From NCBI GenBank assembly GCA_004295565.1, contig AP019416.1, forward strand, positions 4,464,001 through 4,528,000: a stretch of DNA of 64,000 nucleotides. Direction: 5' to 3'. How positions within the stretch are numbered: position 1 is the first letter of the stretch; every line of letters starts with the position of its first letter. A model generated the notes under the pieces. That model was not told where the DNA came from. It was given only the letters and a program-made list of their open reading frames with translations, and did no database searches. The DNA is from Vreelandella olivaria (GTDB lineage: Bacteria > Pseudomonadota > Gammaproteobacteria > Pseudomonadales > Halomonadaceae). Shown piece after piece: positions 39,663 to 49,388 of the stretch. A program made the position numbers and the translations under genes.

Positions 39663-40225
39663 ATGACACACCCGATGACGAAGGAAGACTTCCCTGTATC
39701 GAATATCAGACACTTTCTAGAGCCCGGCCCGATTGTGCTGGTTTCATCGCAGTGGCAAGCGCAAACCAACATCATGACCATGGGGTGGCACACGGTGATG
39801 GCGTTCTCTCCATCGCTTATTGGGTGCATTATTGCTGCAGGCAATCACTCCCACGACCTTGTGCGCAACAGCGGCGAATGCGTGATCAATATTCCCTCGA
39901 CGTCGCTTGTCGATCAGGTTGTGGGTATCGGCAACTGCTCAGGAAGCGAGGTCGACAAGTTCAAAGCGTTTGAGTTGACCCCAGGCAAGTCAGAACAGGT
40001 AGGCGCACCACTCATTGAGGAGTGCTACGCGTCTTTGAGTGCCGATTGCACGATGACGCCATGGTTGAACGCTACAACCTGTTTATCTTTGAGGTCGTGA
40101 AAGCCCACGTAGCGCCTTCAGCAGATGAGGAGGAGTCGCTGCACTACCGGGGGATGGGAGAGTTTATGCTGTCGGGGCGATCCATTGACCGTACGGAGCT
40201 ATTTAAACCGTCGATGCTAGTCTGA
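39663..40225 (+). CDS. Flavin reductase-like, FMN-binding protein (one frameshift)
   Basis: Split-barrel flavin reductase-like domain, 187 residues after repair. The stretch FLEPGPIVLVSSQWQAQTNIMTMGWHTVMAFSPSLIGCII matches the FMN-binding strand and loop of the family, and ECVINIPSTSLVDQVVGIGNCSG the following part. A T is missing in the run at 40033-40035, and with it the frame runs on as ASFECRLHDDAMVERYNLFIFEVV. Start ATG 39663 has GGAGG seven bases upstream. It is divergent from the IclR regulator and not in an operon. Members may reduce free flavin or bind FMN with unknown roles. Confidence 0.82.
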
Positions 40226-40372
40226 GCGTTGTGCGCTGGAAACTTTCCATCCTTCTCTCATCGCCACACGCCCCTGGAAGCTGGCCAGTTAACCGAGCTT
40301 GCTTCGATTAACCGGCCATCAGGGGCTGTGTAAGTAACATCTAGCGTTGAAAACTCAGCGTTGAACACCTCG

Positions 40373-42519
40373 TTAAGAGCGACGCTCCCACAGGGTGACT
40401 TCCGAGAGGCTATGCTGGTATTTATGCATGGTCTCGCGGATCACAAAAGGCACTTTCTCAGGCTCGCTGATCATCCGGAAGTGAGGCTCCAGCAGCTCTT
40501 TAGGCCATCCAGGGTGCTGAAGTTTTCGCCATTTTTCTTGAAGCCACCGATCCACTCCTCCATCGGCGTGTACTCTTCCAGCCAGGTATAGGGCGACGCA
40601 ATCATCAGGATGCCACCGGCATTGATACGCTGATGAATGCTCTGCAGGAACTGGGCAGGCTTATACAGCCGATCGATCAGATTCGCGGCCAGCACTAAAT
40701 CGTAATCGCTGAACTGCGGTTTGAGGTTGCACGCATCGCCTTGGTGGAAACTAACGCGGTCGGCCGTCTCTTCCAGCCCCATACTGGCCAGGGTGCGCTC
40801 CTGATAGCTAACCAGTTCGCCCTCTTCGGTGCGGGTGTAACGCAGCACTTGCTGCTCCGCCATTTCCACGCCCTGACGGATAAAGTTGGCCGAAAAGTCC
40901 ACGCCATCCACATGCTCAAACTCGCGGGCCAGCTCAAAGCTGGAACGCCCGCTGGCGCAACCTAAATCCAGAGCGCGTTTTTTCTGGCGTCCTGCCATGC
41001 TGGCTAACGCCTTGTTAGCCAGTACCTGCGGGAAGTTGGCAACACCAAACCACTCGTCGCCGTAATGAAATTCCGCGTACTCCGCCATGCGGGCATTGCT
41101 TTCGTAATAGGCGCTGGGCAGCGTGACTTCCGCATCTGACACTACGTATCGGAACCCCGCATGCTGGAAGAAGTGACGGCGGAATGCGTAGCGCGCGCTA
41201 AGGCGGGTTTCGTTCCCGCAGGAGATCCAGGAGCCGCCCTTGATCAGGTTGTGCTGGTTGTCGAAAGTCGGCGTGGTGAAATCATCGTAGAGAGGATGCA
41301 CCTTGAACCCTGGGAATGGGTAGGTCGGTGTTTCCACCCATTGCCAGACGTTGCCCACCACATCGAACCACTGGCCGTGCTGGAACCGCGTGACCGGGCA
41401 AGAGGAGGCGCCGTGATCCAAATGCAGATTGGCGTTGGCAGGGGTGTCACTCTCAAGCTCGGAGACACCCGCCTCTTCTGCTAAACGATGCCACTCATCT
41501 TCCGTCGGCATGCGCACGGGCTGCCCCGTCTGCTGGCTTTTCCAGTGACAGAAGGCTTTGGCTTCGTGGAAATTGACCTCCACCGGCCAATCCCAGGGCA
41601 TCTCCACCTCTTCGGTCATTAAGCGCAGCAACCATTCGTTTTTCCACACCCAGAAGGTGGGGTGAGTCGCCTTGGCAAAGTTGCGCCAACCCAGCCCCTC
41701 TTCCGACCAGAAGGCGTCGGTCAAATAGCCACCGGCTTCGACGAACTCAAGAAACTCGCTGTTGCTGACCAGAAACTGGCTAGCTTTAAACTCTTCAACC
41801 TCAGCACGATGCTGGCCGTACTCGTTGTCCCAGCCGTACCAAGGGTCGTCAAACGGCTTGCCTAGCACAACCTCGCCCTGGGGCACCGTGATCAACGTAT
41901 TCTCCGGTGGCTCACCGGTGGTACGAATGGGCTCCCAGGCAGGCTGTGACGTAACCAAATCGAGCGACTGCTGGCGAATCAGCACCGAGGACGTTTCCAG
42001 ATGAATGCGCTCGTGCTCAATGCCCATGATGACGGGCCAAAACGGGCTGTCCCAACCGATGGGCAGCGACACCGGCAGTTCACGGATCAGGTTCAGCACC
42101 GCCGCGCGCACCTTGGCGCGGTAGTCCATCACCTCACTGACCGACGGCCAGGAATAGTGAGCTTCGTTGAGATCATCCCAGCTCATTTCATCGACGCCTA
42201 CCGCGAAAATAGACTCCATGTTGGGGTCTATCCGCGCAGGCAACAGCTTGGCAAGCACCAGCTTATTGACGAAAAACGTCGCGGTATGGCCGAGATAGAA
42301 AATCAGCGGATGCCGGAGTGCAATGGGCTTACGAATGTACGCCTCTTCGCTCACCAGGGTGGTAAACAGCGACTCATAGCGGTCAAAGGTAGCAGTGAAG
42401 CAGGTCTCAATTTCCCGGCGCGTTGCTTCAGGATCGCTGCCTGCCAACATCACAGTGCGGGGAAATAGATCGGACGAGGCCGTCTCTTTTAGGCCCAATG
42501 GCGAGCTTATGGAAGTCAT
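40373..42519 (-). CDS. ovoA: Ovothiol synthase OvoA, sulfoxide synthase-methyltransferase (one frameshift)
   Basis: Bifunctional enzyme making 5-histidylcysteine sulfoxide from histidine and cysteine, and methylating the product towards ovothiol A. The N-terminal DinB-like part carries iron ligands His78 (FYLGHTATFF) and HERIHLE at residues 169-175. The formylglycine-generating-enzyme-like domain follows (KGGSWISCGNETRLSARYAFRR). A SAM-dependent methyltransferase domain begins near residue 515 (ALDLGCASGRSSFELAREF). A missing base at 40499-40501 breaks the C-terminus, which continues as LLEPHFRMISEPEKVPFVIRE and ends LWERRS. The corrected length is 715 residues, as in known OvoA. It is a single gene divergent from the NYN gene. 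Ovothiol would add thiol antioxidant capacity. Confidence 0.92.
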
Positions 42520-42736
42520 AGGTTAGAGCGCCTTTATCTTTAAACGACGATGATTCGCCTAGGTAAACATATAAGGACATTAAAAACCAAAAACTCATAC
42601 AAAAGCTACCATTAGTTGTACAAACCTGTTCCATCATGACCTTGCTCTTAGCGGATGAAGGGCGACAACCGGCTGAGTGTTAGACTGGGGCTAGCTAACC
42701 CGACTTCTTCTAATATGTTCATGAAAAGGCGAATTG
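42520..42736. other. Intergenic region ovoA / NYN gene
   Basis: This 217-base divergent gap must include the ovoA promoter. The ovoA-proximal part is AT-rich. I saw no regulator site or small gene that I can support. Confidence 0.4.
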
Positions 42737-43212
42737 ATGACCACCGTTGCCATATTTGTTGATATTCAAAACGTCTATTACACCGTGCGTGAAGCCTATG
42801 GCCGAAACTTTGATTACAACAAGTTCTGGGCACGCGTAACCGCTAACAGAGAGGTTATTAAAGCTGTTTGCTATGCCATCGATAGGGGTGACCAAAAACA
42901 GCGAGAGTTTCAAAATATACTCCGAGCGATTGGTTTTGATGTGAAATTAAAGCCCTTTATTCAGCGCTCAGACGGCTCCGCAAAAGGCGACTGGGATGTG
43001 GGCATCGCGCTCGACGCCATGGAGTACGCCGAAAAGGCAGATGTGATCGTGCTGGTCTCCGGCGATGGCGATTTTGACCTGCTCGTCCAAAAAATCCGTG
43101 CTAAGCATGGCAAAAAGTCGAAGTTTATGGGGTGCCTCAACTGACTGCAGCATCACTCATCAATGCGGCCAATGAGTTTATAGGGATCGATAAAGCGCTT
43201 CTGCTAAGTTAG
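42737..43212 (+). CDS. NYN (LabA/DUF88-like) putative nuclease domain protein (one frameshift)
   Basis: Small PIN-like NYN-domain protein, 158 residues after repair. The acidic residues of the putative metal-dependent ribonuclease site are seen in VAIFVDIQNVYY near the start, in GDWDVGIALDAMEYAEKADVIVLVSGDGDFDLLVQ (DWDV and SGDGDF). The frame breaks at 43112-43116, where one A is missing; restored it reads HGKKVEVYGVPQLTAASLINAANEF and ends LLLS. Start ATG 42737 follows an AAAGG site. It is adjacent to, but not clearly in an operon with, gdhA. The RNA target of such proteins is unknown in most bacteria. Confidence 0.83.
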
Positions 43213-43443
43213 CTATAGTTCATACAATCAACACGTCTGTTAATCACCCACCCTAAACGTTTATACATCGTTTATCAGTTTTCTAAAAATAAGCGGATCG
43301 AATGTTTCTATCGCCTACTTTAGTCTAAATTTTCCGCTCTATTTGCCCATACCGAACCGGCATAGGCTATGCACAGCAGGGTGCTGCCAGTTAAATATTC
43401 ACACGCTCTGGCCAGCCACTACTCTGTTGAATAACGATGATGA

Positions 43444-44804
<1,361 letters not shown>

Positions 44805-44844
44805 TCGTCTTTATTTTATAAATCGCTTATACTCTAAAAGCACG

Positions 44845-44877
44845 CAGTCCTTCCTTTATTGGGGAAGGGCTGTTTTT
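44845..44877 (+). terminator. Terminator of gdhA
   Basis: The stem CAGTCCTTCC / GGAAGGGCTG (44845-44854 and 44863-44872) with one wobble pair is followed by TTTTT, 40 nt after the gdhA stop. Confidence 0.88.
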
Positions 44878-44914
44878 ATTGGTTTAAATTTATTGCTTTC
44901 CAAGGAGAGTAATC

Positions 44915-45328
44915 ATGGGACAACGTCCTGCTATTATTATTAACCGTCTTGATGCCGAGCGGCTCCAGCGATTAATCGACAATGCATCCGAAAAAGACAT
45001 GGCCGTGGCTCAGCTACTTGAGGAAGAGCTAGCACGAGGTGAAGTCTGCGATCCCGAGGATATTCCGGATGACGTGGTCAGCATGAATAGCCAGGTTCGC
45101 TTCACCGACCTCACCCGCGGGCTTAAGATGATTCGCACCCTTGTCTATCCGCACTCCCTGGAAAGCGTGGCGGACGGTATTTCGGTCATGGCGCCTATTG
45201 GCGCTGCATTGATCGGCCTTAAAGTGGGCGACATCATCGAATGGCCGCTACCCAACAATACCGAAGCACGGCTCCGTATTGATGCCATTTATTGGCAGCC
45301 CGAACGCGAAAAGCAGTTCCATCGATAA
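44915..45328 (+). CDS. rnk: Regulator of nucleoside diphosphate kinase, Rnk-type GreA/GreB-like
   Basis: A 137-residue protein with intact frame and an AAGGAGAG site six bases before the ATG. The short N-terminal coiled segment (IINRLDAERLQRLIDNA) is followed by a C-terminal FKBP-like GreA/GreB domain: VVSMNSQVRFTDL, ESVADGISVMAPIGAALIGLKVGDIIEWPLP. Length and order fit Rnk, which binds RNA polymerase like Gre factors but lacks their long coiled coil. It stands alone after the gdhA terminator. Confidence 0.88.
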   Translation: MGQRPAIIINRLDAERLQRLIDNASEKDMAVAQLLEEELARGEVCDPEDIPDDVVSMNSQVRFTDLTRGLKMIRTLVYPHSLESVADGISVMAPIGAALIGLKVGDIIEWPLPNNTEARLRIDAIYWQPEREKQFHR

Positions 45329-45765
45329 GTCGTGCTAAAGAGTGAGCTGGCTCCGCTAGCTCATGATTAAGTCCGCTATTATCTTCGCCCACTTATTTCA
45401 CATAAAGAGAGTCTATTTAGAGCACTCTCAGCTTTCACATACCCCTTCGGAAGACGATATCTAAGCGGCTCTTTATTTATCGCATTAAACACACCATCCC
45501 TGCTATTAGTCATAGCCATGGTACGTTTCACAATTCTGCCAGTAATAATGTACATACTGGGCGGTTACCTTAAAACCTGAATCGACAAAGCATTACAGCG
45601 CTCATAGGCGCCCTTACGCCAGGAAGTGGGCTCAGCGGCTTCCTGTCAAGAGAGGGTCGACTCAGGCCAAACGACAAAAAAACGTGATACGATAATCTTT
45701 TGTATTCGTCATATTTTCTGTCGTTTTTAGCGGCAACCTCACCGCAAAGGGAATCAACGTCCACC
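45329..45765. other. Intergenic region rnk / paaX
   Basis: No gene is supported; the minus-strand frame at 45570-45767 has no family likeness. An 8-bp hairpin (45343-45363) follows rnk without a T-tract. A second stem, CAGGAAG/CTTCCTG, spans 45620-45645. The AT-rich stretch 45680-45730 next to paaX is the likely paaX promoter. Confidence 0.4.
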
Positions 45766-46691
45766 ATGTCGTCAGCTAAAGACTGCGTCGCTACGCTTAT
45801 TGATGACTTCCAGAAGCGTCGGCCAATTCGCGCCGGTTCATTGATTATTACCGTCTATGGCGACTCTATCGTTCCGCGGGGCGGTACCGTTTGGTTAGGC
45901 AGTCTATCGAAACTGGTGGAGCCCATCGGTATCAATGAGCGGCTGGTGCGTACATCGGTTTACCGGCTGACCAATGAAACCTGGCTACGGGGAGAGAAGA
46001 TCGGTCGTCGCAGCTACTATCGGTTGAGTGGCCCTGGTCGGCGTCGTTTCGAACAAGCCTTCAAGCGTGTCTATCACGGCGCCCAACCAGCGTGGTCGGG
46101 GCAGTGGACATTGGTATTGCTGACACAGCTTCCCCAGAACGACGCCAGCAGATTCGTGATGAGCTCGAATGGCTAGGCTTTGGTAGTTTTGCTCAGGGCG
46201 TGCTGGCGCATCCCACGCTGTCATGTGCAGAGACCATGGCGGCCTTGCAAGAACTAGATGCAGCAGACGATACGATTGTAATGCAAACACAGACCATGGA
46301 GCCCATGACCAGTAAGCCGCTGCGTCTCCAGGTCAGAGAGAGCTGGCACCTCGACGAATTAGCCGAGCTCTACCAACGCTTTCTGGTTAAGTTTCGCCCA
46401 CTCTGGAATGCCCTCAACGCAGAGAACCATTTGGGCCAAGAAGAGTGCTTCATTGCCCGCACTTTGCTTATTCACGAGTATCGCAAGGTTCAATTACGCG
46501 ACCCCCTCCTGCCTGAAGAACTACTCCCCACGGCGTGGGAAGGCCGCTACGCCCATCAGCTCTGCCGCAACCTTTATCGTTTGCTCTACGAACGTGCAGA
46601 ACGCTGGTTGGATCAACATCTGGAAAACGCCGAGGGCCCACTGCCCGCCCCCGGCCCCAGCTTCTACCAGCGCTTCGGCGGGCTGGATTGA
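45766..46691 (+). CDS. paaX: Phenylacetic acid degradation repressor PaaX (one frameshift)
   Basis: GntR-like repressor of paa genes that responds to phenylacetyl-CoA. Typical parts are the N-terminal winged helix (LSKLVEPIGINERLVRTSVYRLTNETWLRGEKIGRRSYYRLSGPGRRRFE), the middle QWTLVLLTQLPQNDRQQIRDEL after repair and the C-terminal LIHEYRKVQLRDPLLPEELLP. A base is missing near 46143-46145. The corrected length is 308 residues, normal for PaaX. The start ATG 45766 follows a weak GGGAATC site. It is convergent with paaY, 50 bases away. An inverted repeat over the paaA promoter is a candidate target. Confidence 0.93.
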
Positions 46692-46740
46692 ACGCCTAAC
46701 AAGACTGCTTAATCAGTCGCCACGTTGGGCATAACGCATC

Positions 46741-47354
46741 TTATGGCTGTGGCGACTGATCCAGCGTCTGCTGTTTAGGCTGCGTGTCACCGGCCAGCAA
46801 GGTTGGACGGTCAGCATCGAGTTCTGCCAGCGGTTCACAAAGTTCTAAGCTGTCACGGCAACGGCCCACTAAGCGCTGATACTCCTGGGTACCCTGCTGT
46901 TTCCAGGCGAACTCTTCATCACTCAGCGCGCGCTTAACCTTTGCGGGTGCCCCCATCACAAGCGACTGGGGCTCACACTCGAATCCCGCCTTGACGAACG
47001 CTGCCGCCGCAACGATAGAGCGTTCAGCAATGTTGGCGCCATCCATCACCACGGCGTTCATCCCCACCATGGCATCACGCCCAATCACGCAGCCATGCAG
47101 TACCGCGCCGTGGCCGATATGGCCATCCTTCTCAACCTTGGTGACGCAGCCCGGAAAGCCATGCATCACACAGGTATCCTGAAGGTTAGCCCCTCCTCCA
47201 GCACCAACCGTCCGAAATCACCACGCATCACCGCGCCGGGGCCTACATAACAGTTGGGGCCCACGATCACGTCGCCAATTAACACCGCTGTAGGATGGAC
47301 ATAGGCTGTTGGGTGAACCACCGGCGTCACCCCTTCAAGTCGATAGTAAGGCAT
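46741..47354 (-). CDS. paaY: Phenylacetate operon hexapeptide-repeat protein PaaY (one frameshift)
   Basis: Left-handed beta-helix protein of the gamma-carbonic-anhydrase-like class; PaaY proteins act as thioesterases that guard against stalled paa CoA-intermediates. Repeats run through [32 protein letters not shown] and [32 protein letters not shown], with the metal-binding His in HGFPG and GHIGHG. A G is missing at 47190-47193, joining LVLEEG to [11 protein letters not shown]. The corrected length is 204 residues. ATG 47354 has GGAGAG five bases upstream. It is transcribed away from paaG and convergent with paaX. Confidence 0.92.
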
Positions 47355-47833
47355 CACACTCTCCGTTAGCTTGATTGGCCGTGTGGGGTGCTGCCCCCAT
47401 CGCCCGCTCTTCGAACTGTTCGGCCCCTGTCCCGTCAGTTGTGTAGCCACCTAGGGATATCGCGCTTTTGCTGCGCTGATTGCGTCATGGGGCGCTCCTG
47501 CGCTCAATCTCTTTTGATACGCTATATCAGCGGAGGTTATATTTTACGTAACAAAACATCAAACACTTTACCTGTCTCCGTCTACTTCAGAACTGGCACA
47601 CGGTTAGCTAAAAACTCGATTTAACCAGGCTATAAGTCAGACTTTTAGACGCCCTTCGCTTTTTATACCATCGTCTAACAATTACCTTATATTCGCAAAA
47701 AATCCCCACAAACCACTGTTAGCAAGGCATAAATTATCAAAAACAATAATAAGCGACACGCCATATCCATCAATATGATATTGATGTGTATCAAAATAAA
47801 TCTATACTCGGCAGAGATTCATCCTGTACACCA
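47355..47833. promoter_or_regulatory. Control region between paaY and the paaG unit
   Basis: An AT-rich, roughly 480-base gap that holds the divergent paaY and paaG-unit promoters. Its most striking feature is the perfect 17-bp palindrome at 47769-47785 (ATCAATATGATATTGAT). The part from 47520 to 47830 is clearly lower in GC than the genes. The expected paaF gene is absent apart from a C-terminal fragment directly downstream. Confidence 0.5.
47769..47785. promoter_or_regulatory. Perfect 17-bp palindrome, candidate operator
   Basis: ATCAATAT-G-ATATTGAT is a perfect palindrome about 157 bases upstream of the paaG stop-to-start region and 173 bases before the paaG ATG, in AT-rich DNA with promoter character. 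The binding protein is unknown; PaaX or a GntR/MarR-type protein could use it. Confidence 0.5.
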
Positions 47834-47926
47834 CAGGCCGAACGGTCACTGGCGGGCACCGCCGACCGCGAAAAGGGCATGCGCACCTCCCAATAAAAAC
47901 GACCTGCCACTTTTCACGGGCACTGA
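47834..47926 (+). pseudogene. Remnant of paaF (2,3-dehydroadipyl-CoA hydratase), C-terminal end only
   Basis: Read in the frame ending at TGA 47924-47926, the sequence gives QAERSLAGTADREKGMRTSQ, then an in-frame TAA (47894-47896), then KRPATFHGH and stop. This resembles the end of enoyl-CoA hydratases of the PaaF kind (…LAGTADREEGM..F.EKR..F.G.), with TAA in place of the GAA expected for Glu before KR. No start and no upstream hydratase sequence remain. It sits 16 bases before paaG, where paaF usually lies. The reading is my interpretation from family memory, without a search. Confidence 0.5.
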
Positions 47927-47942
47927 CACAAGGACATTACCC

Positions 47943-48733
47943 ATGAGCCAAGCGCCCCTGCTTTACAGCGTGGAAGACGGCGTCGCCTGTATCACCCTGA
48001 ACCGCCCCGAAAGCCTGAACAGCTTCAATACCGAAATGCATGCCGAGATGCGCAAGGTGCTAGAAGCCGTGCGCCAGGACTCAAGCGTTCGCGCTTTGTT
48101 GCTAACGGGTAACGGCCGAGGCTTCTGTGCCGGCCAGGATCTTTCCGACCGTAGCGTCGCGCCCGGCGAACAAGCCCCCGACCTCGGCGAGTCGCTTGAG
48201 AAACGTTACAACCCCATGCTGCGTGCCTTCAAAGACATGCCATTTCCCACCATTTGTGCGGTGAACGGCGTAGCAGCTGGCGCTGGGGCCAACATCGCCC
48301 TGGCCTGCGACATCGTGCTGGCTGCCCGCTCGGCAAGCTTTATTCAAGCCTTTTGTAAGATCGGCTTGATTCCGGACTCAGGCGGCACCTGGACACTGCC
48401 TAACTTAGTGGGCATGGCTCGCGCCAAGGGCCTGGCGATGCTGGGCGACAAGCTCCCCGCCGAGACCGCCGAACAGTGGGGCATGATCTGGCGCTGCGTC
48501 GACGATGAAGCACTTCAAGAAGAAGCCATGAGTATGGCTCGCCACCTGGCCACTCAACCCACCCGTGGCCTGGCGCTGATTAAACGCGCCCTGCATGCCA
48601 GCAGCGATAACAGCTTCAACGAACAGCTCGACCTGGAACGCGACCTGCAACGCCTTGCTGGGCGCAGCGAAGATACCGCGAAGGCGTCAGCGCTTTCATG
48701 GAAAAACGCCGTCCCACCTTCAAGGGAGAGTAA
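47943..48733 (+). CDS. paaG: Ring-1,2-epoxyphenylacetyl-CoA isomerase PaaG (one frameshift)
   Basis: Crotonase-fold enzyme turning the ring epoxide of phenylacetyl-CoA into the oxepin. Family sequence: CITLNRPESLNSFNTEMHAEM, LLTGNGRGFCAGQDLSDR (oxyanion hole), AVNGVAAGAGANIALACDIVLAARSASF and KIGLIPDSGGTWTLPNLVG with the catalytic Asp. A T is missing near 48674; with it the end reads SEDYREGVSAFMEKRRPTFKGE and stops at 48731-48733. The corrected length is 263 residues. ATG 47943 has AGGA nine bases upstream. Without repair the frame would read through the paaH remnant, which is an artefact. Confidence 0.93.
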
Positions 48734-48734
48734 T

Positions 48735-48851
48735 ATGCCAGCCCTTCCACCGCGCCCCAATGCACCTGCAAAGAGCTACGGCGAAGAGTGCTATCGCAGC
48801 TCTTTTCTACTGCGTCGCAAAGCTCTGAGCGAGGAGAACGTTCATGAATGA
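48735..48851 (+). pseudogene. 38-codon remnant of paaH (3-hydroxyadipyl-CoA dehydrogenase), internally deleted
   Basis: An ATG directly after the paaG stop, with GGGAGAG upstream, opens a 38-codon frame. It starts MPALPPRPNAPAK, like PaaH N-termini, and ends SYGEECYRSSFLLRRKALSE then ENVHE. The YGEExYRxSxLLRRKAL pattern is that of the C-terminus of PaaH-type 3-hydroxyacyl-CoA dehydrogenases. The Rossmann motif and both catalytic domains (about 470 residues) are missing. The stop overlaps the paaI start by 8 bases, as an intact operon gene would. An in-frame internal deletion explains it best. An unrelated small protein is possible. Confidence 0.6.
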
Positions 48852-49311
48852 TACCCAACTGACGCCACAACAACTGGCAGAAGCTTGTGCCGATGCGATG
48901 TTTTCCCGCGACCATGCCAGCCAAGGGCTGGGGATGCGCATTACCCGCGTGGCGCCCGGCTTCGCCGAACTAACCATGACCGTGCGTCAGGACATGGTGC
49001 AGGGGCACGGCCACTGCCATGGTGGATTTCTATTTGCCCTGGCTGACTCAGCCTTCGCGTTTGCCTGCAACAGCTACGACGAAGCCACCGTCGCCGCAGG
49101 CTGCAGTATCGACTATCTCGGCCCCGGCCAGCTGGGCGACGAGATCACCGCCACCGCCGAAGAGCGCAGCCGCCGTGGTCGCACTGGCATTTATGACATT
49201 ACATTGCGCAATCAGCACGGCGACACCATCGCCTTGTTCCGCGGGCGCTCTTACAGAATCCGCGGCAGCGTACGCCGCCTGGAAGAAACCGCTGCTGGAG
49301 ATAACCAATGA
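48844..49311 (+). CDS. paaI: Phenylacetate pathway hotdog thioesterase PaaI
   Basis: Acyl-CoA thioesterase of the hotdog fold, 155 residues, intact. The central-helix motif is clear: GHGHCHGGFLFALADSAFAFACNSYD, with the catalytic Asp in ALAD, then CSIDYLGPGQLGDEITATAEE and GRTGIYDITLRNQHGD. In other bacteria it releases free CoA from hydroxylated phenylacetyl-CoA products and protects the pathway. The start overlaps the paaH remnant; GAGGAGAACGTTC provides a ribosome site. The stop overlaps the next ATG (ATGA) of the paaJ remnant. Confidence 0.93.
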   Translation: MNDTQLTPQQLAEACADAMFSRDHASQGLGMRITRVAPGFAELTMTVRQDMVQGHGHCHGGFLFALADSAFAFACNSYDEATVAAGCSIDYLGPGQLGDEITATAEERSRRGRTGIYDITLRNQHGDTIALFRGRSYRIRGSVRRLEETAAGDNQ

Positions 49312-49340
49312 AAGACGCGCTGATCATTGAGCGCTTATAA
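49308..49340 (+). pseudogene. 10-codon remnant of paaJ (3-oxoadipyl-CoA thiolase), internally deleted
   Basis: ATG 49308 overlaps the paaI stop (ATGA) and has GGAG eight bases upstream, as expected for a coupled gene. It opens a frame of only ten residues, MKDALIIERL, then TAA. PaaJ/PcaF thiolases begin MKDAxI and end ...GQGIALxIERL or similar, so the frame looks like the two ends of a thiolase joined with about 390 residues lost. The slot between paaI and paaK is where paaJ normally lies. The reading is an inference from a very short sequence. Confidence 0.5.
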
Positions 49341-49388
49341 GCACTACTAAAACTAGCCCAATAACAACTAGCTTGATCGGAGCCCCTG

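Noticed and set aside
45570-45767. Minus-strand frame upstream of paaX
   Set aside because: It overlaps the paaX promoter and start, has no recognisable sequence and no ribosome site.
47775-48851. A single 358-codon gene spanning the paaG region
   Set aside because: Its first 56 codons are non-coding promoter and paaF remnant, and its last 60 come from a frameshift in paaG. Family length and ribosome sites support separate paaG and paaH-remnant frames.
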